In this document: piece after piece, positions 55,074 through 64,000 of the stretch | Position numbering within the stretch: position 1 is the first letter of the stretch | Layout of the letters: the number at the start of each line of letters is the position of its first letter | NCBI GenBank assembly: GCA_029204225.1 | Contig: CM055115.1 | Coordinates: forward strand, 8,737,466-8,801,465 | Length of the DNA stretch: 64,000 nt | Direction: 5' to 3' | DNA from: Diphasiastrum complanatum | Taxonomy: Eukaryota > Streptophyta > Lycopodiopsida > Lycopodiales > Lycopodiaceae | The notes under the pieces: model-generated | Seen by the model: the letters and a program-made list of their open reading frames with translations, nothing else | The model's database searches: none | Told to the model about the DNA's origin: nothing | Program-made: the position numbers and the translations under genes

Positions 55074-58000
55074 CTCCCTCTTCAACTAGTTTTAGCATAG
55101 ATTTAGAAAGTACACCAAGACTTGTTCTATGCTTGAAAAATAAGTCCTTTCCCAATGCTTTGGTAAAGATATCAGCCACACATTCCTTTGATGGGACATG
55201 TTCAAGCTTGATCTCTTTTGCCAACACTTGTTCTCTCACAAAATGGTAAGCCACCTCGATATGTTTGCTCCTTGCATGGAAAACCGGATTGCTTGCTAGA
55301 CTTTGGGCTGAAAGGTTGTCACAAAAGATGATTGGACTCTCTGAAAAATCCAGCAAATGAAGCTCCATAATCATCCTCTTGATCCACACCATCTCCTTTG
55401 TGCATGATGTCAAAGCTTTGTACTCGGCCTCACTAGAAGAAAGTGATATAGTTGCTTGTTTCTTCGACATCCATGAGATAGCTCCATCACCTATGAAAAT
55501 AGCATGTGCATTTATGGATTTTCTATCCATAAGGTCTCCTGCAAAATCTGAATCTGAAAAACCAAATAAGTTAGGTGATGAGCCTCTATAAACAATGCCA
55601 AAATCTTTTGTTCCCGAGATGTATCTCAAGATCCTCTTTCCTAGTTTCCAATGTTCTATGCTAGGATCTTGCATGAATTGGCTTAATCTACCAACACAAT
55701 AAGATAAATCAGGTCTTGTGATGGTTAGATATATAAGAGAACCTATTAGCTTCCTATAGAGAGTAATGTCCTCGAAGGATCTTTCATTACCTCTTATAGT
55801 TAGCTTTACATGTGATTCCATAGGTGTATCAATAGGATTTGCATCTACCATATGAAATCTATTGAGAATAGAAATAGCATACTTCTCTTGTGAAATAAAA
55901 GTGATTTGAGAAGTTCTAATTACTTCTATTCCTAAGATATAGCTCAAAAGACCAAGATCATGCACTTCAAATTCCTTTTTTAGTGCTTTCTTGATATCTT
56001 CTATATCTTCCTTGTTCCCTCCACTTAAAATAATGTCATCCACATAAATTAGAAGGATTGTAACATCATTAGCACTAATTCTAAAGTAAAGTGAATGATC
56101 ATACTCACTCATAGTGAAGTTTTGAGAAAGTAGAAAAGAGTTAAGCCTAGCATACCAACTCCTTGGTGCTTGCTTAAGACCATACAAACTTTTTTGTAGA
56201 AAACACACATGATTAGGCTTGCTATGAGAAACATAGCTCTCGGGTTGCTCCATGTAGACTTCCTCTTCAAGATCACCATTCAAGAAAGCATTAGAAATGT
56301 CTAATTGCCAAAGATCCCATCCATAAAGAGTTGCAAGGGAAATGATTACTCTTATGCTCACCATCTTTGCCACGGGTGCAAAGGTTTCCTCATAGTCAAT
56401 GCCATGCTCTTGAGCATAACCTTTAGCCACCAACCTTGCCTTCAACTTGTTGATAGATCCATCTTGATTTGTCTTTACCTTGAAGATCCATTTGCATCCA
56501 ATTGCACTTTTGCCCTTTGGAAGCTCCACCAATCTCCATGTGTTGTTCTTCATAAGTGCTTCAAACTCAAGATCCATTGCTTGGATCCATTCCTCTTCTT
56601 GCCTTGCTTCATCTACACATGAAGGTACATCAAAAGAAGTTAGGAAAGCATAGTTGGATCCATCCACCACTTGCTTACCTTTGCCATCATAAGTGAGCCT
56701 TGAGGGTTTCACTTTATGCCTTGGAGTTCTCCTTGGAATTTGACTTGAAGAGGCTTCTTCAACATCCACATCCAATGTGTCATCAACTCCATTGTCATCA
56801 AGCACATTAGTTGCAACAACACCATCATCACTTGAAACAACTTTTGGAATGTTACCTTCATCAAAAATGACATCCCTACTTGTGAACACTTTCTTGATTG
56901 AAGGAACATAAATCCTATATGCTTTGCTTACTTCACTATAACCAACAAAAATGCCCTTTCTTGAAGATGGATCCTCCTTAGTTCTATCATCAAGAGTAAT
57001 GTTGAAGTAGCAAATGCATCCAAAAGTTCTTAGAAACTTGACATTAGGCTTCGTACCAAACAAAGCTTCAAAAGGGGTTTTTCCTTCCAATACAACACTT
57101 GGCCATCTATTGCATAGGAAATTTGCACACAACAAAGCATCACTCCAAAAAGGTTTAGGAAGATTAGCATTCAATCTCATTGCCTTTGCACTCTCACACA
57201 AGGTTCTATTCTTCCTCTCGGCCACTCCATTTTGTTGTGGTGTTCTTGGACATGTGTACTCCCTCTTGATCCCATGCTCATCGCAAAAGGCTTTGAATTT
57301 GTTAGAAATGTATTCACCACCATTGTCGCTCCTCAAGCATTTGATTTTGGTTGTAAATTGAGTCTCAATAGCAACTTTGAACTTGACAAACACATCAAAC
57401 ACCTCATCCTTGCTCTTTAGTAGATAAACCCAACAAAATCTACTAAAATCATCAATGAAAGTTACATACATCTTAGCACCTCCATTGCTAATTGTAGTAA
57501 CACCATGAATATCCGAATGCAAGAGAGAAAAAGGCATCTTAGATCTAGATATAGATCTAGTATATGGCAATCTATGTGATTTAGACAAAGCACATTCTTC
57601 ACAAACATGATTCAAGCAAGTAAGAGACTTGGGAAGTCCCCTTACTACCTCCTTTTTGGCTATTACCTCCAAGGCCTTGTAGTTGAGATGTCCCATCCTT
57701 TTATGCCATACCTCTTGAATTGACATTTGTTCATTTGCCATGCATCCAACTTGGTTAGCAACAACACATGCATCAAGCTTGAACAATTTCCCTTGCCTTT
57801 TCCCTTTTGCAATGATACTACACCCCTTTTTGATCAAGCAAGCATCACCATCAAACTCAACTTTGAATCCTTTGTCAAGCATTTGGCTTACACTAAGTAA
57901 GTTCTTGGTAATGGATGGAATGAGCAAAACATCTTTCAATTCTATATTCCTATTTGTAGAAAGTGAAATAGGAATTGTGCCAATCCCCTTGATTGCACAC

Positions 58001-59019
58001 TCACCATCATTTGCGGTATAGATTACCTTCCTATCACCATCAAATGCCATTAAAGATGAAAAATACTCTTTATGATATGTCATATGAGAAGTGGCTCCAC
58101 TATCAATCCACCAAGGATCAATGTCTCCATGATTAGCCAACAAGCAAGATGACATAACAAAAGCATCATTTGAAAGAAGCTCATCCCCACCCTCATCAAT
58201 AGTTAGATTGGTTTGCTTTTCCCCTTGATCCCTCTTTTTCTTAAAACAATCACTAGCAAAATGCCCTTTGACTCCACAATAGAAACATTTTAGCTTAGAT
58301 CTATCCTTCTTTTTGCCAAAAGTAGAGTGCTCACCTTGGTCTTGCCCTTTAGACCAATTGCTTTTACCTTTGCCCTTGAACTTGCCTTTAGAGAACATTG
58401 CCTCCTCTTCTCCTCCTTGAGATGTAGAAGATGCTCCCACTCTTGCTTGCAACCTGAATTCTTCAGCCAACAAGACCTCTTGCAAGTCTCCAACACTTGG
58501 TAAACATTTTTGGATAGCATAACTTTGAACAAGATTAGCATGATCATCCAACAAGCCATTGAGAATCACTTGAACAAGCTCCTCATTATTTATGCCATCA
58601 TTAATGCATGCTAACTCATCATTCAATGCTTTAACTCTCAAAACAAAAGCATGTCCATTCTCACTCTTCTTTTGCATACAAGAAAAGATTTGCCTTCTTA
58701 AAGTCAACACTCTAGAAGTAGACTTGGATTCATAAACCTTCTTCAAGGCTTCCCAAGCTTCACTAGATGATGTGCACTTACCAACCTCTTTGATAAGCTC
58801 ATTTGTCACATTCATCTTGATCATGTGAAGGGCTTTCTTTGCCCTCTTGTCATACCTCAATTGTTCTTGAGGTGCCAAAGGTCTCTCCTCCACACCTACA
58901 ACAATATCCATCAACTCATTCATCTCAAGCAAAGACTCCATCCTTACTTTCCAAGTAGAATAGTTGAGGGAGGTAAGCCTATCATTGCTTTCCAACATGT
59001 AGCCTCCATTTGTAGCCAT
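55069..59019 (-). CDS. Ty1/copia Gag-Pol polyprotein, intact (1316 aa)
   Basis: One frame from MATNGGYMLE to KLVEEGV. Gag about 1-240 with a basic Gly/Lys linker; zinc knuckle C245-C248-H253-C258; protease DSG at 306-308; pre-integrase WHKRMGHLN at 438, with the HHCC set H439/H444/C473/C476; integrase catalytic D503, D565 and E601 with exactly 35 residues between the last two; RT from about 811 with FAPVAK, the first catalytic Asp in QLDISNAFLNG (D907), YGLKQAPRSW (946-955) and YVDD (992-995); RNase H with FSDSDFAGD (1154-1162), SSSEAEYKAL, FCDN and KHIEVAYHFVRE. All key residues are present. The protein yields capsid, protease, integrase, RT and RNase H for cytoplasmic reverse transcription and nuclear integration. 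The last codons run through the polypurine tract and the TGA stop uses the first LTR bases. Confidence 0.97.
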   Translation of the reverse strand: MATNGGYMLESNDRLTSLNYSTWKVRMESLLEMNELMDIVVGVEERPLAPQEQLRYDKRAKKALHMIKMNVTNELIKEVGKCTSSSEAWEALKKVYESKSTSRVLTLRRQIFSCMQKKSENGHAFVLRVKALNDELACINDGINNEELVQVILNGLLDDHANLVQSYAIQKCLPSVGDLQEVLLAEEFRLQARVGASSTSQGGEEEAMFSKGKFKGKGKSNWSKGQDQGEHSTFGKKKDRSKLKCFYCGVKGHFASDCFKKKRDQGEKQTNLTIDEGGDELLSNDAFVMSSCLLANHGDIDPWWIDSGATSHMTYHKEYFSSLMAFDGDRKVIYTANDGECAIKGIGTIPISLSTNRNIELKDVLLIPSITKNLLSVSQMLDKGFKVEFDGDACLIKKGCSIIAKGKRQGKLFKLDACVVANQVGCMANEQMSIQEVWHKRMGHLNYKALEVIAKKEVVRGLPKSLTCLNHVCEECALSKSHRLPYTRSISRSKMPFSLLHSDIHGVTTISNGGAKMYVTFIDDFSRFCWVYLLKSKDEVFDVFVKFKVAIETQFTTKIKCLRSDNGGEYISNKFKAFCDEHGIKREYTCPRTPQQNGVAERKNRTLCESAKAMRLNANLPKPFWSDALLCANFLCNRWPSVVLEGKTPFEALFGTKPNVKFLRTFGCICYFNITLDDRTKEDPSSRKGIFVGYSEVSKAYRIYVPSIKKVFTSRDVIFDEGNIPKVVSSDDGVVATNVLDDNGVDDTLDVDVEEASSSQIPRRTPRHKVKPSRLTYDGKGKQVVDGSNYAFLTSFDVPSCVDEARQEEEWIQAMDLEFEALMKNNTWRLVELPKGKSAIGCKWIFKVKTNQDGSINKLKARLVAKGYAQEHGIDYEETFAPVAKMVSIRVIISLATLYGWDLWQLDISNAFLNGDLEEEVYMEQPESYVSHSKPNHVCFLQKSLYGLKQAPRSWYARLNSFLLSQNFTMSEYDHSLYFRISANDVTILLIYVDDIILSGGNKEDIEDIKKALKKEFEVHDLGLLSYILGIEVIRTSQITFISQEKYAISILNRFHMVDANPIDTPMESHVKLTIRGNERSFEDITLYRKLIGSLIYLTITRPDLSYCVGRLSQFMQDPSIEHWKLGKRILRYISGTKDFGIVYRGSSPNLFGFSDSDFAGDLMDRKSINAHAIFIGDGAISWMSKKQATISLSSSEAEYKALTSCTKEMVWIKRMIMELHLLDFSESPIIFCDNLSAQSLASNPVFHARSKHIEVAYHFVREQVLAKEIKLEHVPSKECVADIFTKALGKDLFFKHRTSLGVLSKSMLKLVEEGV

Positions 59020-59616
59020 GTTGCAATGATTGATCTCTGATCTTTGACCTGTTCCAATGCACTAAGCACTCTCTTGAATCAACAAATGAAACACAAGAAG
59101 AAATCACAAAGATTTGGAACCTAAAACCTTACTTTTTCTCTCTTTTCCTCACTTTTTCCTTAATTTTAGCCACTAGTTTTATGATTTCTTGATCAAACCA
59201 AGACCAAACCTCAATATACTTGCTTTTCCCTCACTCCTAAGATTGAAATACACTCTTGAATCATTCAGCAAACTGAAAATCAGAGGGTTACATCAATTTT
59301 GAAGTTTTTGACATGAAGAAGCAAGAAATTGAATCAAAAAACTATATGCTAGAATGGAAAACTAATAGGATCTTGTTGGATCTTGCATCTCCCTCTTTCC
59401 AAAACAATTTTTGTCTCCTTATTCTGATAAGTACAGAGGGAATTCGCCCTACTTCAATTGAAATGCATACAAATGATGTTTTGATCACAAAGATCCAATT
59501 TCTACACATAAATCAACAAGATTTTTAGCTAGAAACTTGATTGGAATGCTACAAAAGCAAACTCGCCCACAAATCTCTTCTAAATCTGGCAAAACCTGCA
59601 CATTTGGCCGCCTAAT
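59020..59616 (-). other. Element C untranslated leader
   Basis: About 600 bases between PBS and gag ATG, as in C-prime (35096-35684). No coding signal. Confidence 0.7.
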
Positions 59617-59628
59617 GCTCTGATACCA
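59617..59628 (-). promoter_or_regulatory. Element C primer-binding site
   Basis: TGGTATCAGAGC on the minus strand directly after the 5' LTR. Confidence 0.95.
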
Positions 59629-60281
59629 TGTGAAAAACTCAGATCCAAAAGATGCTAAAGTTTCATAAAGATCTTGGCCATGGAAGTTATGCACATCTAG
59701 ATTGAAAAAATGATAGAAATTGTGATGTTAAGCATACTAAACATCAACTAAACATCAAAATCTGATCATAAGCTTCCACAAACAGAAACTTGCTGTCCCT
59801 GTCCGTACTTCAGAGCCTACAACCTGCATTTCACACGTGTGAAGCCATAGCAACAAAGAAATCACAATTCTAGTGGCTAGAATGCAAGATATGAACAAAA
59901 AAGTGAGAGAGAAGAAGATGGATCTTCAAAGAGCATAACATTCATTCAATAGAATGAAAATGAGATGTGTACATACTCGTGGAGATGGCTATTTATAGCA
60001 GCCATAGTGCCTCTTGGCCACTTGTCTTATGATAGGCTAAAATTGGGGTCCAATAGGATTCACCCATATACCTAGAAATTTGGTCAAATAGGAATGCACC
60101 AAATTATGAGCCAATAGAAGAGCTCCACACTCGACCTCCTCTAATTAATGTGACCTCAAAAGTAGTGTACACATACTTTGGGCCTCTACATACATGTATG
60201 AACCTATCTCTAACTTTTATTTGGCCATAGGCCTACAAAATCTCAAGTTAGGAAAATACTACTAGTTGACAATTTTTCACA
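59629..60281 (-). repeat. Element C 5' LTR with promoter motifs
   Basis: Promoter-bearing LTR in element orientation. CTATAAATAG (complement of 59989-59998) is a good TATA box; TTCACACGTGTGAA (59830-59843) contains a G-box (CACGTG) and lies downstream of it in the transcript direction. Confidence 0.9.
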
Positions 60282-60286
60282 TGCCG

Positions 60287-60507
60287 CATTATGGGAATCC
60301 AAGTTTGATCTCCTTTTAAAAATCCCCCAGTTTGTTGTTGTGGTTGTGTGGTTCTATCAGTCGTTGGTGTAGTCCCCATGATGGTGGTGTGTTCCTTGCT
60401 TCAAGCAGCTCACTAATAGAATTTCGGCTTCCTCTTGAAGTTTGTTACATTTATCATCTCTATCATGGAGCTGAACCTCCATATCAGATAACTTCTACTA
60501 CTGTCAT
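60287..60507. other. Short unrecognised flank of element C
   Basis: Together with the left flank (54176-54415) it is the pre-insertion locus. Antisense to a copia gag C-terminal part is possible given the adjacent gag; no clear motif. Confidence 0.4.
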
Positions 60508-60906
60508 TTAAAATCTACCATGGAGTGCCGTAGTCTCTACCTGCAACAACATTGTCATGACTGTTGAAAGAGTCAGTTTAGGGTGTGTCATGATGATCAT
60601 CACCCAGCTGTCGTATGAGCTTGGAAAGCTTGAAAGCAGTGTCATTACTGCATCTTGATCATCTACGACATATCCAACAGTGGCCATTTGCTTCAACAGG
60701 TTCTTGAATTGGTTGATGTGACTCTGTAGGGAATCTTCGTTGGTCATCATGAGGGAGAAAATGATCTTTCTTAGATGTAGCTTGGAAGCTACGTCGCACA
60801 CATCGTACAGAGTGCTCAAGATGTCCCAGACTTCCTTGGAGATCTGAGCTTCATACACATGGCCGATTTGAGTGTCTGATATATTGAGGATGATCAGCAC
60901 AAAGAC
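60508..60906 (-). pseudogene. Family-B copia gag fragment adjoining a family-A LTR
   Basis: Minus-strand open frame of 130 codons: LIILNISDTQIGHVYEAQISKE to SLQSHINQFKNLLKQMATVG and VMTLLSSFPSSYDSWVM, the best-preserved copy of this part of gag. It starts abruptly at the family-A LTR end, at the same base as at 3104/3105, so it is the downstream flank of a family-A insertion. Confidence 0.8.
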
Positions 60907-61175
60907 TTAGAATTTGCTTTGCACAGGAACACAGATCATGCTGCATAGTAACACAGACAGAAACACTCTCCATAGCAAGCTCACATAGCAACTGTATTTC
61001 TCAAAATGAAATTACACTGTCCATATAGTTGTTCACTCAGGCAACCCATGCATGACCCAGGTTGCCGTTGGCGGGATGCGTGTCCCGTCGGCTTGCCTCG
61101 TGGCGAGGCCAATTGATCCTTATCCATTGATAGGACCCACAGTACAGTAACACAGTGATTCTACTTCAATTCTAA
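60907..61175 (-). mobile_element. Family-A copia 3' LTR
   Basis: 269 bp with terminal inverted repeats TTAGAATT/AATTCTAA, preceded in element orientation by a polypurine tract (complement of 61176-61187, CAGGGAGAGAG). Confidence 0.75.
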
Positions 61176-61187
61176 CTCTCTCCCTGA

Positions 61188-63603
61188 AAGTAGAGTCTAC
61201 TTTTTATACAGTCATATAGATAGCTTTAAAGTCAAAAAACTTTAAGTACAGAAAGCTTTGATCTAAACTTATCAAGCTTTTCTCTAGTAAGTGGCTTAGT
61301 GAAAATATCAGCTAGTTGTTCTTCTGTGCTACAATAAACAAACATGAATTTCATGACTCAACAGTCTCTCACGTATAAAGTGATACTGAATCTCAATGTG
61401 TTTAGTTCTCGCATGGAACATTGGATTGTTTGCTAGCTGAATGCCACTCTGACTGTCGCTATGTAAAGTCGTGGGATTTTGCTGCTTCATGCCAATTTTT
61501 TCCAAGATTTGTCTCAACCATATAGCTTCATGTGCTGCACTACACATTGCCTTATACTCTGCTTCTGTGGTGGAAAGAGCAATTGTACTTTGCTTCTTAC
61601 TAGACCAGGAAAAGCAACTACCACAAAACTGGAATACATACCCTGTGGTGGATCTACGATCATCATAGTCACCTCCCCAATCCACATCCGCATAGCCAAA
61701 CAACTCAGGTAAACCATCATGCTTCTTGTAAATCAAGCCATGCTCTGAAGTGCCTTTCACATAACGCAAAATGTGTTTAGCTGCCTTCCAATGCATTTCC
61801 GTAGGTGCTGCCATAAACTGACTTACAATGCCAACAACATAGCATATATCTGGTCTACTCATGGTAAGGTAAATCAAGCTCCCTACTAACTGTCTATATA
61901 GCGTAGCATCAAATGACTGTGACTCATCAAGCTTAGAAAGTTTTTTACCTGGTTCAATAGGAGTGTTTACTGGTTTGCAATCCTGCAACCTAAACCTGTG
62001 TAGCAACTCTTTGACATACTTTACGTGTGTTAAACCCACTTTGTGTCCTTTTTGCCACACCTCTACTCCAAGGCAGTAATGCATCAGGCTGAGATCTGTC
62101 ATCTCGAATTGTTCCATGAGGTCTTTCTTGATCATGTCTATCATCTCTTGATTATTTCCCGTAATAATCAAGTCATCAACATAAAGAGCAATCAAAGCAA
62201 CCATACCATCAAAGCATAAGACATATAGATTTGGATCAGAATGTGGTCTCACCACCCCCTTTGAATGAAAGTAGGCATCAATCCTGCTATACCATGCACG
62301 TGGTGCTTGTTTAAGACCATAAAGCGCTTTATATTCTTCAAGCGACATACTTTATTTTCCTGTCCCTTTGCTACAAAGCCTTCAGGTTGATCCATGAACA
62401 CTTTTTCTTCTAACTCACCATTTAGAAAAGCAGATTTCACATCCATCTGATGCAAAGGCTAACCAAAATTTGAAGCTTAAGCAACAAGTAGACGTAGAGT
62501 ATTCCACTTACAAACCGGCACAAAGGTCTCCTCATAGTCGATGCCTTTATTTTGTGCGTACCCTTTGATCACCAATCTTGCCTTGTGCTATGCTATACTT
62601 CCATCTGCATGATACTTACTCCTGTATACCCATTTGCAACCAATGGGTTTCTTGCCAACTGGTGGTTCTACTAAGTCCCATGTGTTGCTTAGCAATTGAC
62701 TCCATCTCCTCTCCCATGGCCTTGATCCAAATGTCATCATCCTTCGCTTCACCATAAGTCGAAGGTTCTTTGCTTTGAATACCGCTAGATAAGAGAGCAT
62801 AATTTGCTTCATACCTTTCAGGTTGAGTCTTCTCTCTTGTTGATCTTCGTAGCTCTCCCTAGTTAGATGATCCTGGAAAGTCGTCTATGTCGCGGCTCTC
62901 CAACAATCTCTCAAACCACTTAGGGAGCTTCTTGTTAGGTGATCGGCTTCCCGGTGAAAATGTATCCCATGGTAAATCCTTCTCCTTGTGTTTGTCACCT
63001 ACAACTTCAATCCTTCTTGCACCAAAAGGTTTGTCCCTACCTCTCCAACCTGTCTCTTGAGGCTGAGTAGTAGTATCTTGAGATGTATCCTCATGTTCAT
63101 CACTCGGAAGGTCAATGAATGGATCATCATCAGGCGGTATCCTAACTATACCATCTTTCCCAGTGGATGTGTCTATCTTCTCAGCATCCTCATCTTCATA
63201 CATCTTGGATTTATCAAAGATAACATCACGGCTTATATGGATTTTGATTTCCACTGGATCAAAACATCTAATGCTTCTGACCAAAAATCTTTTGGTAGTT
63301 TCGTCTCAGCTAGCATAGATCTGGCACTTTTCACAATCGTACGATTCTTGCACTAAGCTACACCATTGAGAGCAGGAGTATGAGCTTGCGTAAATTGTCT
63401 TTTAATCCCACATTGATCACAAAGATCATAGAAGTCATTAGACTTGTACTCACTCCACTACCTGATCTTAGGACTTTGATCTTCCTACCTGTCTGATTTT
63501 CAACCAATGCTTTGAAGCTCTTGAAGTTATCAAATGCATCTGATTTCTTCTTCAAGAAGTAGATCCACATCTTACGTGACATATCATCAATAAAGGTCAT
63601 CAT
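61188..63603 (-). pseudogene. Family-A Ty1/copia integrase-RT-RNase H remnant
   Basis: From 63603 down on the minus strand: integrase FIDDMSRKMWIYFLKKKSDAF to KIKVLRSGSG (63358-63603; the Asp of LRSD is changed), a gap where the rest of integrase is deleted, a post-integrase part IHISRDVIFDKSKMYEDEDAE (62859-63284), RT start NTWDLVEPPVGKKPIGCKW (62588-62812), QMDVKSAFLNGELEEKVFMDQPEGF (62249-62455), a frameshift near 62340, then YGLKQAPRAWYSR, YVDDLIITG, RNase H GYADVDWGGDYDDR, STTEAEYKAM and KHIEIQYHFIRE (61329-62348). Gag and protease are missing. It overlaps the family-A fragment at 4295-7434 only in the FIDDMSRK-KVLRS stretch, so the two fragments together span nearly the whole element. 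Confidence 0.88.
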
Positions 63604-64000
63604 TTTAACTATGAGATTGAGCTACCTAGAGATGTAGTAAATCGTCAAACTATACTTGAAGCACCCACTTCCATAGATGTTGAGAATAGAAATTCTAATA
63701 GCTAGGATGATGAAATAATTTTTGAAAGTGAGAGTGATGATGAAAATCATCTAAGAGGAGACTCCAGTCAACTACAACAAGATCGAAACAAATTTAGCTA
63801 AAATTTGTTCCATCTTTAGACCAGTCACATCTTCAACGTGTTTTCAACTATGTGTTGCACACGCCGATCCATTCCTGAGCATGACCAGTTACCAGTACCA
63901 ACATCCCCACCAACCGATTTTTGGGGGGAGAGAGAGTGGATCTGCTTGGATCCACTGGAGCAGCCACATTGCCAGCAACAACACCCAGCAAGATCGACAA
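63604..64000. other. Possible copia linker remnant at the window end
   Basis: Plus-strand reading ELPRDVVNRQTILEAPTS with acidic runs and a stop resembles the variable linker between copia integrase and RT, but the similarity is weak. The last 150 bases are not recognised. Confidence 0.3.

Larger units (their letters stand above)
54421..60281 (-). mobile_element. Element C: intact autonomous Ty1/copia retrotransposon
   Basis: 5861 bp. LTRs of 653 bp at 54421-55073 and 59629-60281, ends TGTGA/TCACA; I found one difference (G/C at LTR base 17) in the parts compared. Target duplication TGCCG at 54416-54420 and 60282-60286. PBS 59617-59628 and PPT 55074-55083 set minus-strand orientation. A single uninterrupted gag-pol frame lies inside. 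The near-identical LTRs, complete ends and intact frame mean a very recent insertion, possibly still competent. It is the natural helper for C-prime. Confidence 0.95.

Noticed and set aside
55058-58021. Plus-strand frames of 60-115 codons opposite the element C polyprotein
   Set aside because: They are antisense shadows of an intact 1316-codon frame.

Overview
The window is a repeat-dense, largely non-coding piece of a land-plant nuclear genome. This is supported by Ty1/copia and Ty3/gypsy LTR retrotransposons with initiator-Met-tRNA primer sites, TATA-containing LTRs, and one host gene resembling the plant BYPASS1 (BPS1)/UPF0496-like family. I cannot name the species. I see no rRNA, tRNA or CRISPR, and no bacterial-type operon.

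The main architecture is a very large imperfect inverted repeat. The left arm (about 3303-25686) matches the reverse complement of the right arm (about 29783-53842) around a 4.1-kb centre (25687-29782). Matching blocks are 3303-3640/53524-53842, 7435-8265/52700-53523, 8270-11710/45348-48727, 11711-15000/42070-45347, 18907-22545/38440-42068, 22546-24780/36351-38440 and 24590-25686/29783-30858. Interruptions are a partial copia element (family A) at 4295-7434 on the left, a 3.9-kb tandem duplication at 11068-18906 on the left, and a young non-autonomous copia element (C-prime) at 30859-36350 on the right.

The only convincing host gene lies in both arms: an open 314-codon copy at 19476-20420 (+) and a copy at 40542-41486 (-) broken by one nonsense codon. 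Fragments of its 3' end recur at 23770-24262 and 36700-37185. The open copy has a damaged TATA-like motif; the broken copy has a perfect one.

Five LTR-retroelement groups account for most of the rest. Family A is a copia with about 0.25-kb LTRs (4295-7434 and 60907-63603, both broken). Family B is an old copia, scattered in many pieces, with Asn replacing the second integrase Asp wherever that site is readable. Family C is an intact autonomous copia at 54421-60281 (1316-aa polyprotein, TSD TGCCG, LTRs differing at one base in what I compared), with the relative C-prime at 30859-36350 that keeps Gag-protease and has a novel or degenerate C-terminal part. Element D (45348-50084, TSD CTATC) is complete but apparently non-coding, with GGCGCC-rich LTRs of about 1 kb and a tandem array after its primer site; a truncated copy lies on the left. 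The last group is a decayed gypsy element at 28940-30858 and 24590-25686.

The elements show relative timing. D, B and gypsy pieces are in both arms, so they predate the inverted duplication. C-prime is in one arm only, so it is younger. C lies just outside the right arm and has near-identical LTRs, so it is also recent.
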